Below, one piece after another: positions 15,152 to 24,171 of a stretch of 35,055 nucleotides of DNA. This stretch comes from an uncultured Collinsella sp. (GTDB lineage: Bacteria > Actinomycetota > Coriobacteriia > Coriobacteriales > Coriobacteriaceae). Positions within the stretch are counted from its first letter, which is position 1; each line of letters begins with the position of its first letter. The stretch lies in the NCBI GenBank assembly GCA_900543505.1, contig UQSB01000020.1, positions 1-35,055 on the forward strand, read 5' to 3'. A program made the position numbers and the translations under genes. Below the pieces are notes generated by a model that was not told the DNA's origin, did not search any database, and was given only the letters and a program-made list of their open reading frames with translations.

Positions 15152-17701
15152 CTACACCAAAGGATTACGTTTGAAATCCCAGGAGGTTTCAAACGAGTCC
15201 CAGTCGGTTTTTGATAGTTTGCGGCACGAGTCAACCATATTGTTGACCAACGGCTCCTGCTCTTCGTTCTGAATAATCGGGTAGGTTGCGATTTGGCCTA
15301 CCTCGAAATTGAGTGTCGGCGAAAGCATGCTCGCGACGCGCATAATCACAGAACTGTTGCACGCTCCCTGAAGATACTTGAGTGATTTCTGATCGCTAAA
15401 AACGCTTGTACCCGCCACATCAAACACATGGCCAGCAGGCTTAAAGCGAAATGCAATAGACCCACTCGAAATCTTCGACCAGGTAATCGATGGACTAAAG
15501 AAGCAGTTTGTATTCTGTGGCCTGGAAAGCAATTTACCATTCTGGTCTTTGTAATTACGAATCTCCCATCCGTCATTCTCCCAGTTAACAACTGCGCTAT
15601 TATTTCCGTACCATTTACGGAAATCGCCACCCTTGTTGTAGGGGAACCATTTACAAGCGCTTTCAATCGACTCTTGAATAGACCCACAGGAGTAGGCGCT
15701 CTTACAACCATCGACTTCCCACCACTCGCGAACGAAACGAGCGTTTTCACCAGTAGCAAGCCCTTGACGCGGTTTTCCGTACTCACTGAGTTGCTTTGCG
15801 TTTTCAAACGCATCCAGAAGCGCGTCGCTAGCCCAGTAGGCTATGGGAGTGCCGGGGATCTGTTTGAAGGTCTCGGCGTCGCGACGGTAGAACCAGCCGC
15901 AGTCGGGATTTCGGATCGCCTCGAGGGCCTTCGGGGCCTGACCGGAAGCTCCAACGAAGTCCGAAAGGCGCACATAGCCGCCCTTGTAGCCCTTGATGAA
16001 TGAATTGTGGAACGTGTAGGTACAGATGGGCACAGTCGCACCAGCGAAACCCGAGTACTCGAGCTGGATGAGAGAAGTCAGCGTTCTGTTGTCGATAATC
16101 TCGTTGCGGAGCTTCTCGTAGCTTCCGATGAACATCCAGACGAAGGGCGACATGACGCCACACTCGCCGTGGTCTTTGGCGAGATTGAACATGCGGACGA
16201 CAAAGCTGGAGAACAAATCGCTCTTCACGTCGGGGTAGTTCTTCTTGACCCACTTAGACATGAAGGAGCCGAAGCTAGAGCTTCCCATGTAGGGCGGGTT
16301 GGCCACCACGCAGTCGTGGCGGCGAGCGAGGATCTCGCAGGTCTTAAGGGCACATTCCAGTTTGTTTTTAGAACTACCGTCAAACAGACCATCGGTGCCG
16401 GTGAGCTCGATCGTCTCACGCAGTGCGGCAAGGTCGCCCTCACTTGGAGCGAGCAGCGAGCCGACCTCGCCCAGATGCGATAGAGCATCGATGAGGTCCT
16501 TCTTCTTGGCAAGCGCGGCGCCGTGCGGAATGTCATCCTCCTCCAGCATAACCGGCTCGAGCACGGCAATATCCGCCTGAACTCCACGGTTAAAGAAACG
16601 TCTATCCATCTCTCGGGCACACATAGCCAGCGCCAACCCCGCAATCTGGGCGGCGCGAGGGTCAATTTCCATACCATGAAGGTTCTTGGACAGAATGAGT
16701 CCGGGGACATCGCGCATGCGGTATTCGCGCTCTAAATACATCTTTGCCAAAAGCTCAAAAGCGTAAACGAGAATGTGACCCGATCCGCAAGCCGGATCAC
16801 ACAGCGAAATATCCTCGGGGCCCTCGATTTTAATGAAGTCCTCGTGCTCCGTATCGGGCTCGATGTAGTACTCCATGTCGTCGCGCAGGGGACTTCCCGG
16901 ATTGTTCAGCATCCACAAGCGCCCCAAGGAATTCTGCACCATGTAGCGCACAATCCAGCTGGGCGTAAATAGCTGTGTTGCCGGACCAATGGTGTCCGGC
17001 GTCTCCTTGGCCTTAGATTTAAAGAATGCGTCTTTGACCTCGGAATTGTAGAACTGATACATCCAGCCCAAGGACTCAACGTTTTCCCACGTGCTTCGCT
17101 TAACCCGTTCGACTAGAGCGCACAGTACACCTTCTTCGCCGCAGTCCAAAAGCCTTGTCGGAAGCAGTAACGCATCCGCCGTGCCCACGCGGCCAAAGAT
17201 GTCGGGCAGGCACTCGGCGAGCTCGTTCATCTGCGCCACCAAAATAAGACGGAACAGCGCCTCATCATCTGCCGCAGCGACAAGGTCAAACACGCAATCG
17301 CGCTCTAAGCCCGGCAGATCAAGCTCCGTCGGCATACGCAAGCAGTCTGGCGAAAATCTATCGTACCCCGAGGTTTCGCAATATGAACTTAGCATGCGGA
17401 CGCCACAAGGCAGATAGCCTCGTACTTCCATATAGCGTATTGCAGCGAAGCGATTGAACCAGGTGTAGGCCATTTCCTCGCAAAAGTGCGCATAGCCGCC
17501 ATGCTCTATGCGGCGATACAGCTCCGAACGTTGTGAACGCTCGAGCGCAGAGAGCACCGTGCCCTTAACGATGGTTGCATCGCGATCGAATTCTTCACGC
17601 CCCGCATCGTCGAGCCCGTAGGCATAGCAACGCTGACGAACCTCGTCAATTAAACGGATGCGCGCCCAGGGGCAAAACTTTTCGAGCTCTTTCGTATCCA
17701 T
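15152..17701 (-). CDS. pglX: BREX adenine methyltransferase PglX, N-terminal and TRD part
   Basis: The 849-residue protein has SAM-binding motif I as DPACGSGH (302-309) and catalytic motif IV as NPPY (468-471), the signature of N6-adenine methyltransferases. PglX modifies one strand of a non-palindromic site to mark host DNA and sets BREX specificity. Residues about 590-835 form the target-recognition region. The protein stops at SWDFKRNPLV, exactly where intact type 1 PglX continues through a linker into its C-terminal domain; that domain is encoded separately at 13481-14449. The ATG has AAGGGAG upstream and lies 9 bases after the brxC stop. The last 700 or so bases are A+T-richer than the first 1.8 kb, consistent with an exchanged recognition domain. 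Confidence 0.93.
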   Translation of the reverse strand: MDTKELEKFCPWARIRLIDEVRQRCYAYGLDDAGREEFDRDATIVKGTVLSALERSQRSELYRRIEHGGYAHFCEEMAYTWFNRFAAIRYMEVRGYLPCGVRMLSSYCETSGYDRFSPDCLRMPTELDLPGLERDCVFDLVAAADDEALFRLILVAQMNELAECLPDIFGRVGTADALLLPTRLLDCGEEGVLCALVERVKRSTWENVESLGWMYQFYNSEVKDAFFKSKAKETPDTIGPATQLFTPSWIVRYMVQNSLGRLWMLNNPGSPLRDDMEYYIEPDTEHEDFIKIEGPEDISLCDPACGSGHILVYAFELLAKMYLEREYRMRDVPGLILSKNLHGMEIDPRAAQIAGLALAMCAREMDRRFFNRGVQADIAVLEPVMLEEDDIPHGAALAKKKDLIDALSHLGEVGSLLAPSEGDLAALRETIELTGTDGLFDGSSKNKLECALKTCEILARRHDCVVANPPYMGSSSFGSFMSKWVKKNYPDVKSDLFSSFVVRMFNLAKDHGECGVMSPFVWMFIGSYEKLRNEIIDNRTLTSLIQLEYSGFAGATVPICTYTFHNSFIKGYKGGYVRLSDFVGASGQAPKALEAIRNPDCGWFYRRDAETFKQIPGTPIAYWASDALLDAFENAKQLSEYGKPRQGLATGENARFVREWWEVDGCKSAYSCGSIQESIESACKWFPYNKGGDFRKWYGNNSAVVNWENDGWEIRNYKDQNGKLLSRPQNTNCFFSPSITWSKISSGSIAFRFKPAGHVFDVAGTSVFSDQKSLKYLQGACNSSVIMRVASMLSPTLNFEVGQIATYPIIQNEEQEPLVNNMVDSCRKLSKTDWDSFETSWDFKRNPLV

Positions 17702-17710
17702 GTTTCTCCC

Positions 17711-20700
17711 TTAGCCCAAACGGATGGCGTCATTACCCTCAAGGCTTCGCAGTAGCTCTTTGCGCGCGGCATCCAAATAGTCATCAATCTGCTGTTGCGA
17801 GCTCAGCTCCAGCGGCCTAAACACCATGCTGCGACTCACCGATTTAACACGTCGCCTAGGTGCCGGTGCAGATTGGGGCTTATTCGGCAGGCCTGGCGCA
17901 GTGGCCCCCGAATAATCAGTCGTTACCGTCACGCTCGTATTTGCCGGTTTGGGACGATTCGCCTCTTCATAGGCATCGTCAATCATTTTGTACAGGGTCG
18001 TCTGAGCACGATCGAGCTTGACGGGCACAGCATCCAGGGCGGTCAGCGTCGCTGCATTGTGTACCTCATCTTTTCGAGCACTATGCGTCTCCCCAATGCG
18101 CGTCAGCGCAACGCCCTTGTTTTGGGCATACGCTTCGATATCCTTATAGCGCTCCTCGACAGAATTGAGCATGGCGATACGCTTTTGGTCCAAAAGCTCC
18201 TTGTAGGCAGCTCTCACCTTTAGGTTTGCCTCGGATAGCTTTTGGAACTGCAGGCTCAGACTTGGTTTCTTAACTGCTTCCCTGATGACAGAAAGTGCAT
18301 TCAGCGTTTCCGAGGAGCCCTCAAAGTAATCGCGCTCGCTCTCTATTTGCTTGAATATCTCGCAGGCACTGTCGAATACGGTCACCTTGCTCCCGAAAAA
18401 CTCGTCAATGTCTTCGAGATCTTCAGCCGTATCCCGCAGCTCGTTCTCTTTTCCAGCGATTGCCGCAATTAGATCGACGGCATCGCGGCCACTCTGCAAT
18501 ACGCTCTCGATAAGGTTCTTTGCATCCACGACCTCTTTGTAGCCCGGGTAATCGGGGTTACGCAGGTACTCGACCGAAAGAAGACCCGTTAAGCCGTCGC
18601 GGCGCCCCTCAAGCTCCTTACGGCATGCTTCGGCAAGACTGTCCTCTTCGAGCGGCAAAGTATGATTGCCGCCCAGTTCTTCTACGGCCTGTCGCGCCTT
18701 GGATATGGAAGCCCGAGAAAGCTGCTGGCGCGCCTCAACAACAGCCTGTCGTGCCTTAGCAGCCTTTCGCAGATAATCGATGATCTTGGAATCCCTAAGA
18801 TCAATCGCTTGTCCCGCGCAGAGCAGGCGAGCACGCTTTTGCGCTAGCAGCGTTGCAACCACGGCGGCAATGTCAATTTCCGCCCAACCATAAGGCTTCG
18901 CATGGTACGTCTCGAGCAGCTCACCCATTGTTACCTGCATATGTTGGGCAGCGCGAGCTTCCAGCAGGCGCATAACCGCTTCGATGGCCCCGGCGTTAGG
19001 CTCTTGCCCATTCATTGCCGGAGTGTAAGCGGTTAGAATTTGCTTGATCTGCACATCACTGTCGTAGTTTTTATCAATAAGCGACAACTTGTTGTACGTA
19101 ACGGAAACAAGCTGGCGTACGCAGTCCTCGATCATATTCTTGGCAGACGCCGATTTGACTGGCGAATACTCACTGCCGTAGATATAGAACGTTCCATGCA
19201 GCACCGCCTGGCGCATAAGGTCCTCGGCACGCTTATCCAGAGCGACACGCTCTTGCTGCTTACCACGCAAGATCGAAGCCACCACTTCGCTGTGATTGTC
19301 TGCCTGACGGCTATTGAGATACTGCTCAATACATGCCGACTGATACAGACAGTCGTAATAATCCTGCTGGGCATCGAGCGCCACAATGGCCTCTCCCCTG
19401 CTAGAGCTAAGGAGCAGGTCCTCGCGCGAAGGGATCGGGGCGCCATCCACACCAGAAATAACGCGCAGCGCCAGCCCCGACGCGCTGTTAAAACGGGTGT
19501 CGTCCAGATATTCCTCAACGTCAAAAACGTTTTTGCCAACCGTCACCTTGGCGTTTTCGAAGACCTGCCTAAACATGATCTGTGCGGCCTTGGACGTAAT
19601 CTTCGCAGCATCCGGCTGCACGCGCGAAATCTGCTGAGCGATTTCCTGCTCTTCGTCGGTCAGGTATTTATACGTTTCGCCATTGCGAGCCACATAGTTT
19701 TGGCGTACCAAACGCTCCAAGGACTGTGCAATTTGCTCGCGAACAACAATGCGGTCGGTGCGGACATCGTCGGTCATAAGGGTGATCAAGTTTTCAACGT
19801 TTGCCGGCATGTCCTTATCGACATACAGGATCAAGAAAAGCAGCTTGAGCACCGGAATATCGCATTCCTCGAGACCATGTCCCTTTTGGGCGGCATCTGC
19901 CGCTCGAAGAACAACACGACGATGATAGTCCTCGAGCGACGTCGCAATCGTATTGTAGAAACGCCAGAGTGGAACCAGTGCATTCTGATCCTTATCCTCT
20001 ATGCAGCGAGCGGAATCTTGAAAGCCGCTCAGCATCGAACGCTCGGCACTTGAACTGTTTTTTCCGGACGCACCGTGATTGCGCAGCTCGTCCATGATTT
20101 TTTGAATGAGCTTAAACTGGTAATCAGCAAACGGATACGTACTGGCAAAGTCTTCGGCGCTTTCGTAGCCAATTAGATCGGCTGCCGCGTCCTTAAAGCT
20201 GTACAAGTTGTTGAGGACAGCCGAACGCTCTTGATATTCAACTTTCAGCAAATCATTTGCATCCTGGTTTTTCGCCAGGATGCGGCGACGAATAACTTCA
20301 TCGGCGCATGAGCTGCTCAGCGACAAACGCGTATTAAAGCGGTCCTGAATCTTGGAGAAGTCACTGCCCTTAACCTTGGTAATTTGATCAATCGCCTGCT
20401 GTCCGGTGACCATAACCCATACACGGCCGCCACATTTGGTGCCTAGCGCCTCGACAATGCTCTGCAAGTTCAGCATTAACTCGGTATCGCTCGCGATAAA
20501 CTGGCTCATCTCGTCGGCCATAAAGATCATGCGATATGAGCCGCCGCATTCTTGCTCGCGACGCTTTGTGTATTTAGCAATATCGTCGGTCAGCTGGTCG
20601 ATTGAAAAATCATTGCTTTCCGATTTTTCATACCAGCGCTCCGCCTCGTCCTTGCTCATGACGCCTGTGCGACTGAGTGCCTCGATAACGTTGTCGGAGT

Positions 20701-21301
20701 TAAAGTCGTAGTCCTCGCGGCCATCGACCCAGGGGCTATCATTAATCTCTTCGAATGCGGCGCGGAATTCCTGAGTTTTACCGGCGTCGTCAATACGACG
20801 CTCCAAGCGAGCGAGCTTAAAATCTGCACCGTAGAACCCACGGCTCTCGTAATACATCTTGGCAAAAATGCGAGCAACCGCACTGCCGTCTTTATTGAGC
20901 GGACTCTTGACGCCCATGTTAAAGAGGATAGCGTCGGTCGTCACGCCTGCCGCGCGTTTCGCCTTGGCGGCAAGTTCGTCATCTTCAAAACGCGGGGCAA
21001 TATACTCAATCGCAGTTTTGCCCTCCGCCTCGCGGTTCGTGAACAAGTAGCTGAGCATCTTCAGAAAGTGAGATTTACCCGAGCCAAACGAGCCGCTAAT
21101 CCACACGCCGATTTTATCCGTCGTATCATCGAGAGCCCGGTCATACGCATCGAAAAGCGTCTTGAAATGGCGGCGAAGCTCGTCGGTCACAACGTATTCG
21201 TTCAGCTCTTGCCTGACACTGCCGTCATCCTCCTGATCGACCTTAATAACACCGTTAATGTTTCGGTCGATGTCGTGCTCAAACATATCTTTGATCTTCA
21301 T
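17711..21301 (-). CDS. brxC: BREX P-loop ATPase BrxC
   Basis: The 1,196-residue protein is full length for BrxC. It starts with the typical MKIKDMFEHDIDRNINGVIKV-like N-terminus. Walker A is GSFGSGKSH (70-78) and the Walker B region is MIFMADEMS (about 258-266). The long C-terminal part is helical and charged with several coiled-coil stretches. BrxC is the large AAA+-like ATPase of BREX types 1, 3, 4, 5 and 6, related to PglY, and is essential for defence. The ATG has AAAGG upstream, and the gene lies 30 bases after brxB. No disruption is seen. Confidence 0.95.
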   Translation of the reverse strand: MKIKDMFEHDIDRNINGVIKVDQEDDGSVRQELNEYVVTDELRRHFKTLFDAYDRALDDTTDKIGVWISGSFGSGKSHFLKMLSYLFTNREAEGKTAIEYIAPRFEDDELAAKAKRAAGVTTDAILFNMGVKSPLNKDGSAVARIFAKMYYESRGFYGADFKLARLERRIDDAGKTQEFRAAFEEINDSPWVDGREDYDFNSDNVIEALSRTGVMSKDEAERWYEKSESNDFSIDQLTDDIAKYTKRREQECGGSYRMIFMADEMSQFIASDTELMLNLQSIVEALGTKCGGRVWVMVTGQQAIDQITKVKGSDFSKIQDRFNTRLSLSSSCADEVIRRRILAKNQDANDLLKVEYQERSAVLNNLYSFKDAAADLIGYESAEDFASTYPFADYQFKLIQKIMDELRNHGASGKNSSSAERSMLSGFQDSARCIEDKDQNALVPLWRFYNTIATSLEDYHRRVVLRAADAAQKGHGLEECDIPVLKLLFLILYVDKDMPANVENLITLMTDDVRTDRIVVREQIAQSLERLVRQNYVARNGETYKYLTDEEQEIAQQISRVQPDAAKITSKAAQIMFRQVFENAKVTVGKNVFDVEEYLDDTRFNSASGLALRVISGVDGAPIPSREDLLLSSSRGEAIVALDAQQDYYDCLYQSACIEQYLNSRQADNHSEVVASILRGKQQERVALDKRAEDLMRQAVLHGTFYIYGSEYSPVKSASAKNMIEDCVRQLVSVTYNKLSLIDKNYDSDVQIKQILTAYTPAMNGQEPNAGAIEAVMRLLEARAAQHMQVTMGELLETYHAKPYGWAEIDIAAVVATLLAQKRARLLCAGQAIDLRDSKIIDYLRKAAKARQAVVEARQQLSRASISKARQAVEELGGNHTLPLEEDSLAEACRKELEGRRDGLTGLLSVEYLRNPDYPGYKEVVDAKNLIESVLQSGRDAVDLIAAIAGKENELRDTAEDLEDIDEFFGSKVTVFDSACEIFKQIESERDYFEGSSETLNALSVIREAVKKPSLSLQFQKLSEANLKVRAAYKELLDQKRIAMLNSVEERYKDIEAYAQNKGVALTRIGETHSARKDEVHNAATLTALDAVPVKLDRAQTTLYKMIDDAYEEANRPKPANTSVTVTTDYSGATAPGLPNKPQSAPAPRRRVKSVSRSMVFRPLELSSQQQIDDYLDAARKELLRSLEGNDAIRLG

Positions 21302-21331
21302 GGGAATGCCTTTCGATGACCGGAAACGTTT

Positions 21332-21946
21332 TTAGAGTTGGTTAAACGCGCGATAGTAGTTGCCGTCGGCAATCGTGCCAAACAGCTTTAACTGCTGCCC
21401 GTCATAGGTGCCGGGATAAAACAAAACGACGGGGATATCGGAAAATACCTGCTGAATAGACTCGAGAATGATGTGGGCACGCATGAACGGGTAAATCTTG
21501 CCAACGCCCGTGATAATCAGGACGTCGCGCCCGCGCTGCGGCTCGCCGCATCTCTCGATAAAGCTGCCGTGAATGAACTCGAGGTACTTCTCGGGCCCCA
21601 TTCGGCTCTGCATGCGTTGCAAGAAGAGATCGCTGCCTCGTTTTTCCTCGAGGGCGCTCATCTTTTCTAAGATGCCGCGTTTTTCGCAAATGCTGATAAA
21701 TACGCTCCACAGATCAAACGAAACAATGTTAGGGGAGTCGTTTTTTGTCTGGAGCTCGTGCGCGCTATCATCCACTAGCTGCTGAGTCAGAGCGCGCACC
21801 TGGTCCTCTTGCCTAGCTGCATATGGATAGATATAGAGTGGAACCTCGCCACCCAAGCCACGACAATTCAAAAACTCGGGGTCGTGGAATTTGGAACGAA
21901 TGAGCTCAAAGCTCATGTCGATTGAAGGTAACTCGGTTGCTGTCAT
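21332..21946 (-). CDS. brxB: BREX protein BrxB (DUF1788)
   Basis: The 204-residue protein matches DUF1788/BrxB in length and key segments: MSFELIRSKF near the start, EVPLYIYPY, and the C-terminal FYPGTYDGQQLKLFGT followed by YYRAFNQL. BrxB is a small core BREX protein that in studied systems associates with PglZ. The ATG is preceded by GAGGTG and follows the brxA stop by 9 bases. Because another protein in this operon carries a PglZ N-terminal-like domain, BrxB is a candidate partner for both; this is inference. Confidence 0.93.
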   Translation of the reverse strand: MTATELPSIDMSFELIRSKFHDPEFLNCRGLGGEVPLYIYPYAARQEDQVRALTQQLVDDSAHELQTKNDSPNIVSFDLWSVFISICEKRGILEKMSALEEKRGSDLFLQRMQSRMGPEKYLEFIHGSFIERCGEPQRGRDVLIITGVGKIYPFMRAHIILESIQQVFSDIPVVLFYPGTYDGQQLKLFGTIADGNYYRAFNQL

Positions 21947-21955
21947 CTCGCACCT

Positions 21956-22579
21956 CTATTCCGTTATGCCAAAGGCAGGCAGAACCGCCGCATCGTCGTT
22001 GGCCCGAACACAACGCTCGAGCTCAAAATCGAGCAATGGCGGACGAAGGGCTTCGGTTTTGCGGCTATACAATCCGGCGCCCTCTATACAGTTGACGAGA
22101 ACTTGGCGCACTTTATTGCACGTGGCATCCGACCACGTTGCAACGCGATCGTCCTGCGCGCGAAGCCCTTCGATAAACGTAACGATCTCCGATTTTCGAA
22201 GCGAGAGATCAAAAAGACTGAACTTAGGGGCAATCACGCACGTCATAAAGTCCCAGACAACTCGGTTGTCGCACATCATTGCATACAGGTTGACCTGCGC
22301 AAGCTGTTCGAGCGAGCCATGCGCAGCAAGATTAATCAGGCTCGCGCGCACGTCTTCGTCTTCGCTAAGAGCCAACAACCGGCGGCAGCAAGCACGGGTG
22401 ATAGACTTTTGCTCACGCTCAGTAGGATATTGGAATAGATTTTGGGCGGTAACCTTTTCAATAATCTCTTTCGTATCAGAAAGGTTCTCGTCCGCCATGA
22501 GGCGCGCAACGACACGCGTCTCATTAACAAGCCACTGCTCGCGTGTCATAGAACCACGATAGGTGGTGGGCATGCTCAT
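21956..22579 (-). CDS. brxA: BREX protein BrxA (DUF1819)
   Basis: The 207-residue protein matches DUF1819/BrxA: an N-terminal segment with LVNETRVVARL, the central MCDNRVVWDFMTCVI region, and a C-terminal helical part typical of the winged-helix NusB-like DNA-binding fold described for BrxA. It is the first gene of the BREX operon, as in types 1, 5 and 6. The ATG at 22579 has GAGAGG nine bases upstream; a second ATG follows two codons later. The upstream 150 bases carry promoter and operator candidates. Confidence 0.93.
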   Translation of the reverse strand: MSMPTTYRGSMTREQWLVNETRVVARLMADENLSDTKEIIEKVTAQNLFQYPTEREQKSITRACCRRLLALSEDEDVRASLINLAAHGSLEQLAQVNLYAMMCDNRVVWDFMTCVIAPKFSLFDLSLRKSEIVTFIEGLRAQDDRVATWSDATCNKVRQVLVNCIEGAGLYSRKTEALRPPLLDFELERCVRANDDAAVLPAFGITE

Positions 22580-22597
22580 GTCGTTCAGCCTCTCGAC

Positions 22598-22621
22598 GAA
22601 TCAAATAGGTACATTTGATTC
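22598..22621. promoter_or_regulatory. Operator-like perfect dyad before brxA
   Basis: GAATCAAAT (22598-22606) and ATTTGATTC (22613-22621) form 9-base perfect inverted arms around a 6-base spacer. The dyad covers the proposed -10 and part of the spacer, a placement that would block RNA polymerase. The operon's own HTH or winged-helix proteins are candidate ligands. Confidence 0.6.
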
Positions 22622-22630
22622 ATACGACAA
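22602..22630 (-). promoter_or_regulatory. Candidate BREX operon promoter
   Basis: The minus strand has TTGTCG (22625-22630), a 17-base spacer and TATTTG (22602-22607), about 25 bases before the brxA ATG. The -10 is imperfect, but the overlap with a perfect dyad supports a regulated promoter. Confidence 0.45.
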
Positions 22631-22649
22631 AACGCTTCACATCCATTGA

Positions 22650-22674
22650 GCAACATTTTGTTGCACAACATTTT
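22650..22674. promoter_or_regulatory. Second dyad and direct repeat upstream of brxA
   Basis: GCAAC-N5-GTTGC (22650-22664) is an inverted repeat, and CAACATTTT occurs twice (22651-22659 and 22666-22674) at 15-base spacing. It lies upstream of the proposed -35 element and may be an activator or accessory repressor site. Confidence 0.4.
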
Positions 22675-22690
22675 AGCTGCGAAAACTCCC

Positions 22691-22754
22691 TGAACGGTAA
22701 AAATATTCTGTGAACGGCAAAAAGAGGATCTGGTTTATTTCGGTTCCCGAACGG
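22691..22754. repeat. Spaced direct repeats (TGAACGGYAAAAA and a third GAACGG)
   Basis: TGAACGGTAAAAA (22691-22703) and TGAACGGCAAAAA (22711-22723) are spaced by exactly 20 bases, about two helical turns. A third GAACGG occurs at 22749-22754. Such spacing suits tandem binding of winged-helix proteins such as the OmpR-type regulator in this operon. Confidence 0.45.
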
Positions 22755-22969
22755 CATAAGCCGTAGGCAAACAATATGCTCCAAGAGGACTTGATGTCAC
22801 CCCGTGAAGCTGGGGGCGGCAGCGAATACGAGCCCCGAGCCAAGCCCCTCCCCCATGTAACCATCCTGTAAATCATAGCAGCGCACTCGAGTTTTACCGT
22901 GATGCGGTCGCACCTGGCGCTCCACTGTGCTAAAGTATCCCGAACGTTCAAACCACTACGAGGGGGAAC
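22755..22969. other. Intergenic region between the BREX operon and serC
   Basis: No gene is supported here. It contains a GC-rich inverted patch around 22800-22855 and, just before serC, an extended -10-like TGCTAAAGT near 22928-22936. The right junction of the defence island probably lies in or near this stretch, but no repeat or attachment site marks it. Confidence 0.4.
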
Positions 22970-24100
22970 ATGAAGATGGCACGTGTGCACAACTTCTCAG
23001 CTGGCCCGGCCGCGCTGCCTACAAGCGTGCTCGCCGAGATCGCCGACGAGATGATGGATTACCGCGGTTGCGGCATGTCCGTGCTCGAGATGAGCCATCG
23101 ATCTAGCATGTACCAGCAGATTATCGACGACGCCGAGGCAACCCTGCGCCGCCTGCTGAGCATTCCCGACAACTACCGCGTCCTGTTTTTGCAGGGCGGC
23201 GCCACGCTACAGTTTGCGGGCATCCCGATGAACCTCATGCGCCGCGGCCGCGCCGGCTACGTCGTGACCGGCAACTTTGCCAACAAGGCGTACAAAGAGG
23301 CCGCCAAGTACGGCGAGGCCGTGCTGCTCGCGAGCTCCGAGGACACCAATTTCGACCGCATTCCCGACATGGCCGACATCAACGCGCGCATTGCCGCCGA
23401 GGCCGCGGGCGACGGGCTCGACTACGTCTACATCTGCCAGAACAACACCATCTTTGGCACCATGTTCCACGAGCTGCCCGATTGCGGCGACGTACCGCTG
23501 GTCGCCGATGTCTCGAGCTGCTTTTTATCGCAGCCGCTCGACGTTGAGCGCTACGGGCTCATCTACGCCGGCGCGCAGAAAAACGCCGGTGCCGCGGGCG
23601 TGACCGTGGTCATCGTGCGCGACGACCTCATCGCCAAAGGCCCCGCCTTTGCGCAGACGCCGCAGTACATGGACCTTAAAACCCAGGCCGCCAAGGGTTC
23701 CATGCTCAACACGCCCAACACCTTTGGCATCTACGTATGCGGCAAGGTGTTCCGTTGGGTTGAGCAAACCGGCGGACTTGCCGCCATGGCCGAGCGCAAC
23801 TGGGCCAAGGCCAACCTGCTCTACGATCTGCTCGAGCACAGCGAGCTGTTCCATGGCACCGCGCAGGCCTGCAGCCGCTCCATCGCCAACGTCACCTTCC
23901 GCACCGACGACGCCAGGCTCGACGCGGCCTTTGTCGCAGGCGCGGCCGAGCACCAGATTCAAAACGTCAAGGGCCATCGCCTGGTGGGCGGCATGCGCGC
24001 CAGCGTCTACAACGCCGTCACCATGGAGGACGTGCAGGCGCTGGCCATGTACATGAAGGACTTCGAAGCGCAGCATAGTTTGAGCCCGCGATCTAACTAG
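22970..24100 (+). CDS. serC: Phosphoserine aminotransferase
   Basis: The 376-residue PLP enzyme converts 3-phosphohydroxypyruvate and glutamate to phosphoserine and 2-oxoglutarate, the second step of serine synthesis. It has the family start HNFSAGPAALP, FLQGGAT (about 74-80) and the PLP lysine in GAQKNAGAAG (K204), with VADVSS just before it. The ATG at 22970 has GAGGGGG seven bases upstream; another ATG lies two codons in. Length is typical. It is followed after 71 bases by serA, so the pair supplies successive enzymes of one pathway. Confidence 0.95.
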   Translation: MKMARVHNFSAGPAALPTSVLAEIADEMMDYRGCGMSVLEMSHRSSMYQQIIDDAEATLRRLLSIPDNYRVLFLQGGATLQFAGIPMNLMRRGRAGYVVTGNFANKAYKEAAKYGEAVLLASSEDTNFDRIPDMADINARIAAEAAGDGLDYVYICQNNTIFGTMFHELPDCGDVPLVADVSSCFLSQPLDVERYGLIYAGAQKNAGAAGVTVVIVRDDLIAKGPAFAQTPQYMDLKTQAAKGSMLNTPNTFGIYVCGKVFRWVEQTGGLAAMAERNWAKANLLYDLLEHSELFHGTAQACSRSIANVTFRTDDARLDAAFVAGAAEHQIQNVKGHRLVGGMRASVYNAVTMEDVQALAMYMKDFEAQHSLSPRSN

Positions 24101-24171
24101 CCCGCAACGCGCGGGCCAACCAGCCACTTCAAACCACCCTGTTTAGATCAAAACCTGCTAAGGAGTTTTCC

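Noticed and set aside
4690..22579. CRISPR array, integrase or transposase within the island
   Set aside because: No regularly spaced direct repeats and no recombinase motifs were seen; the only repeats are short operator-like ones before brxA.
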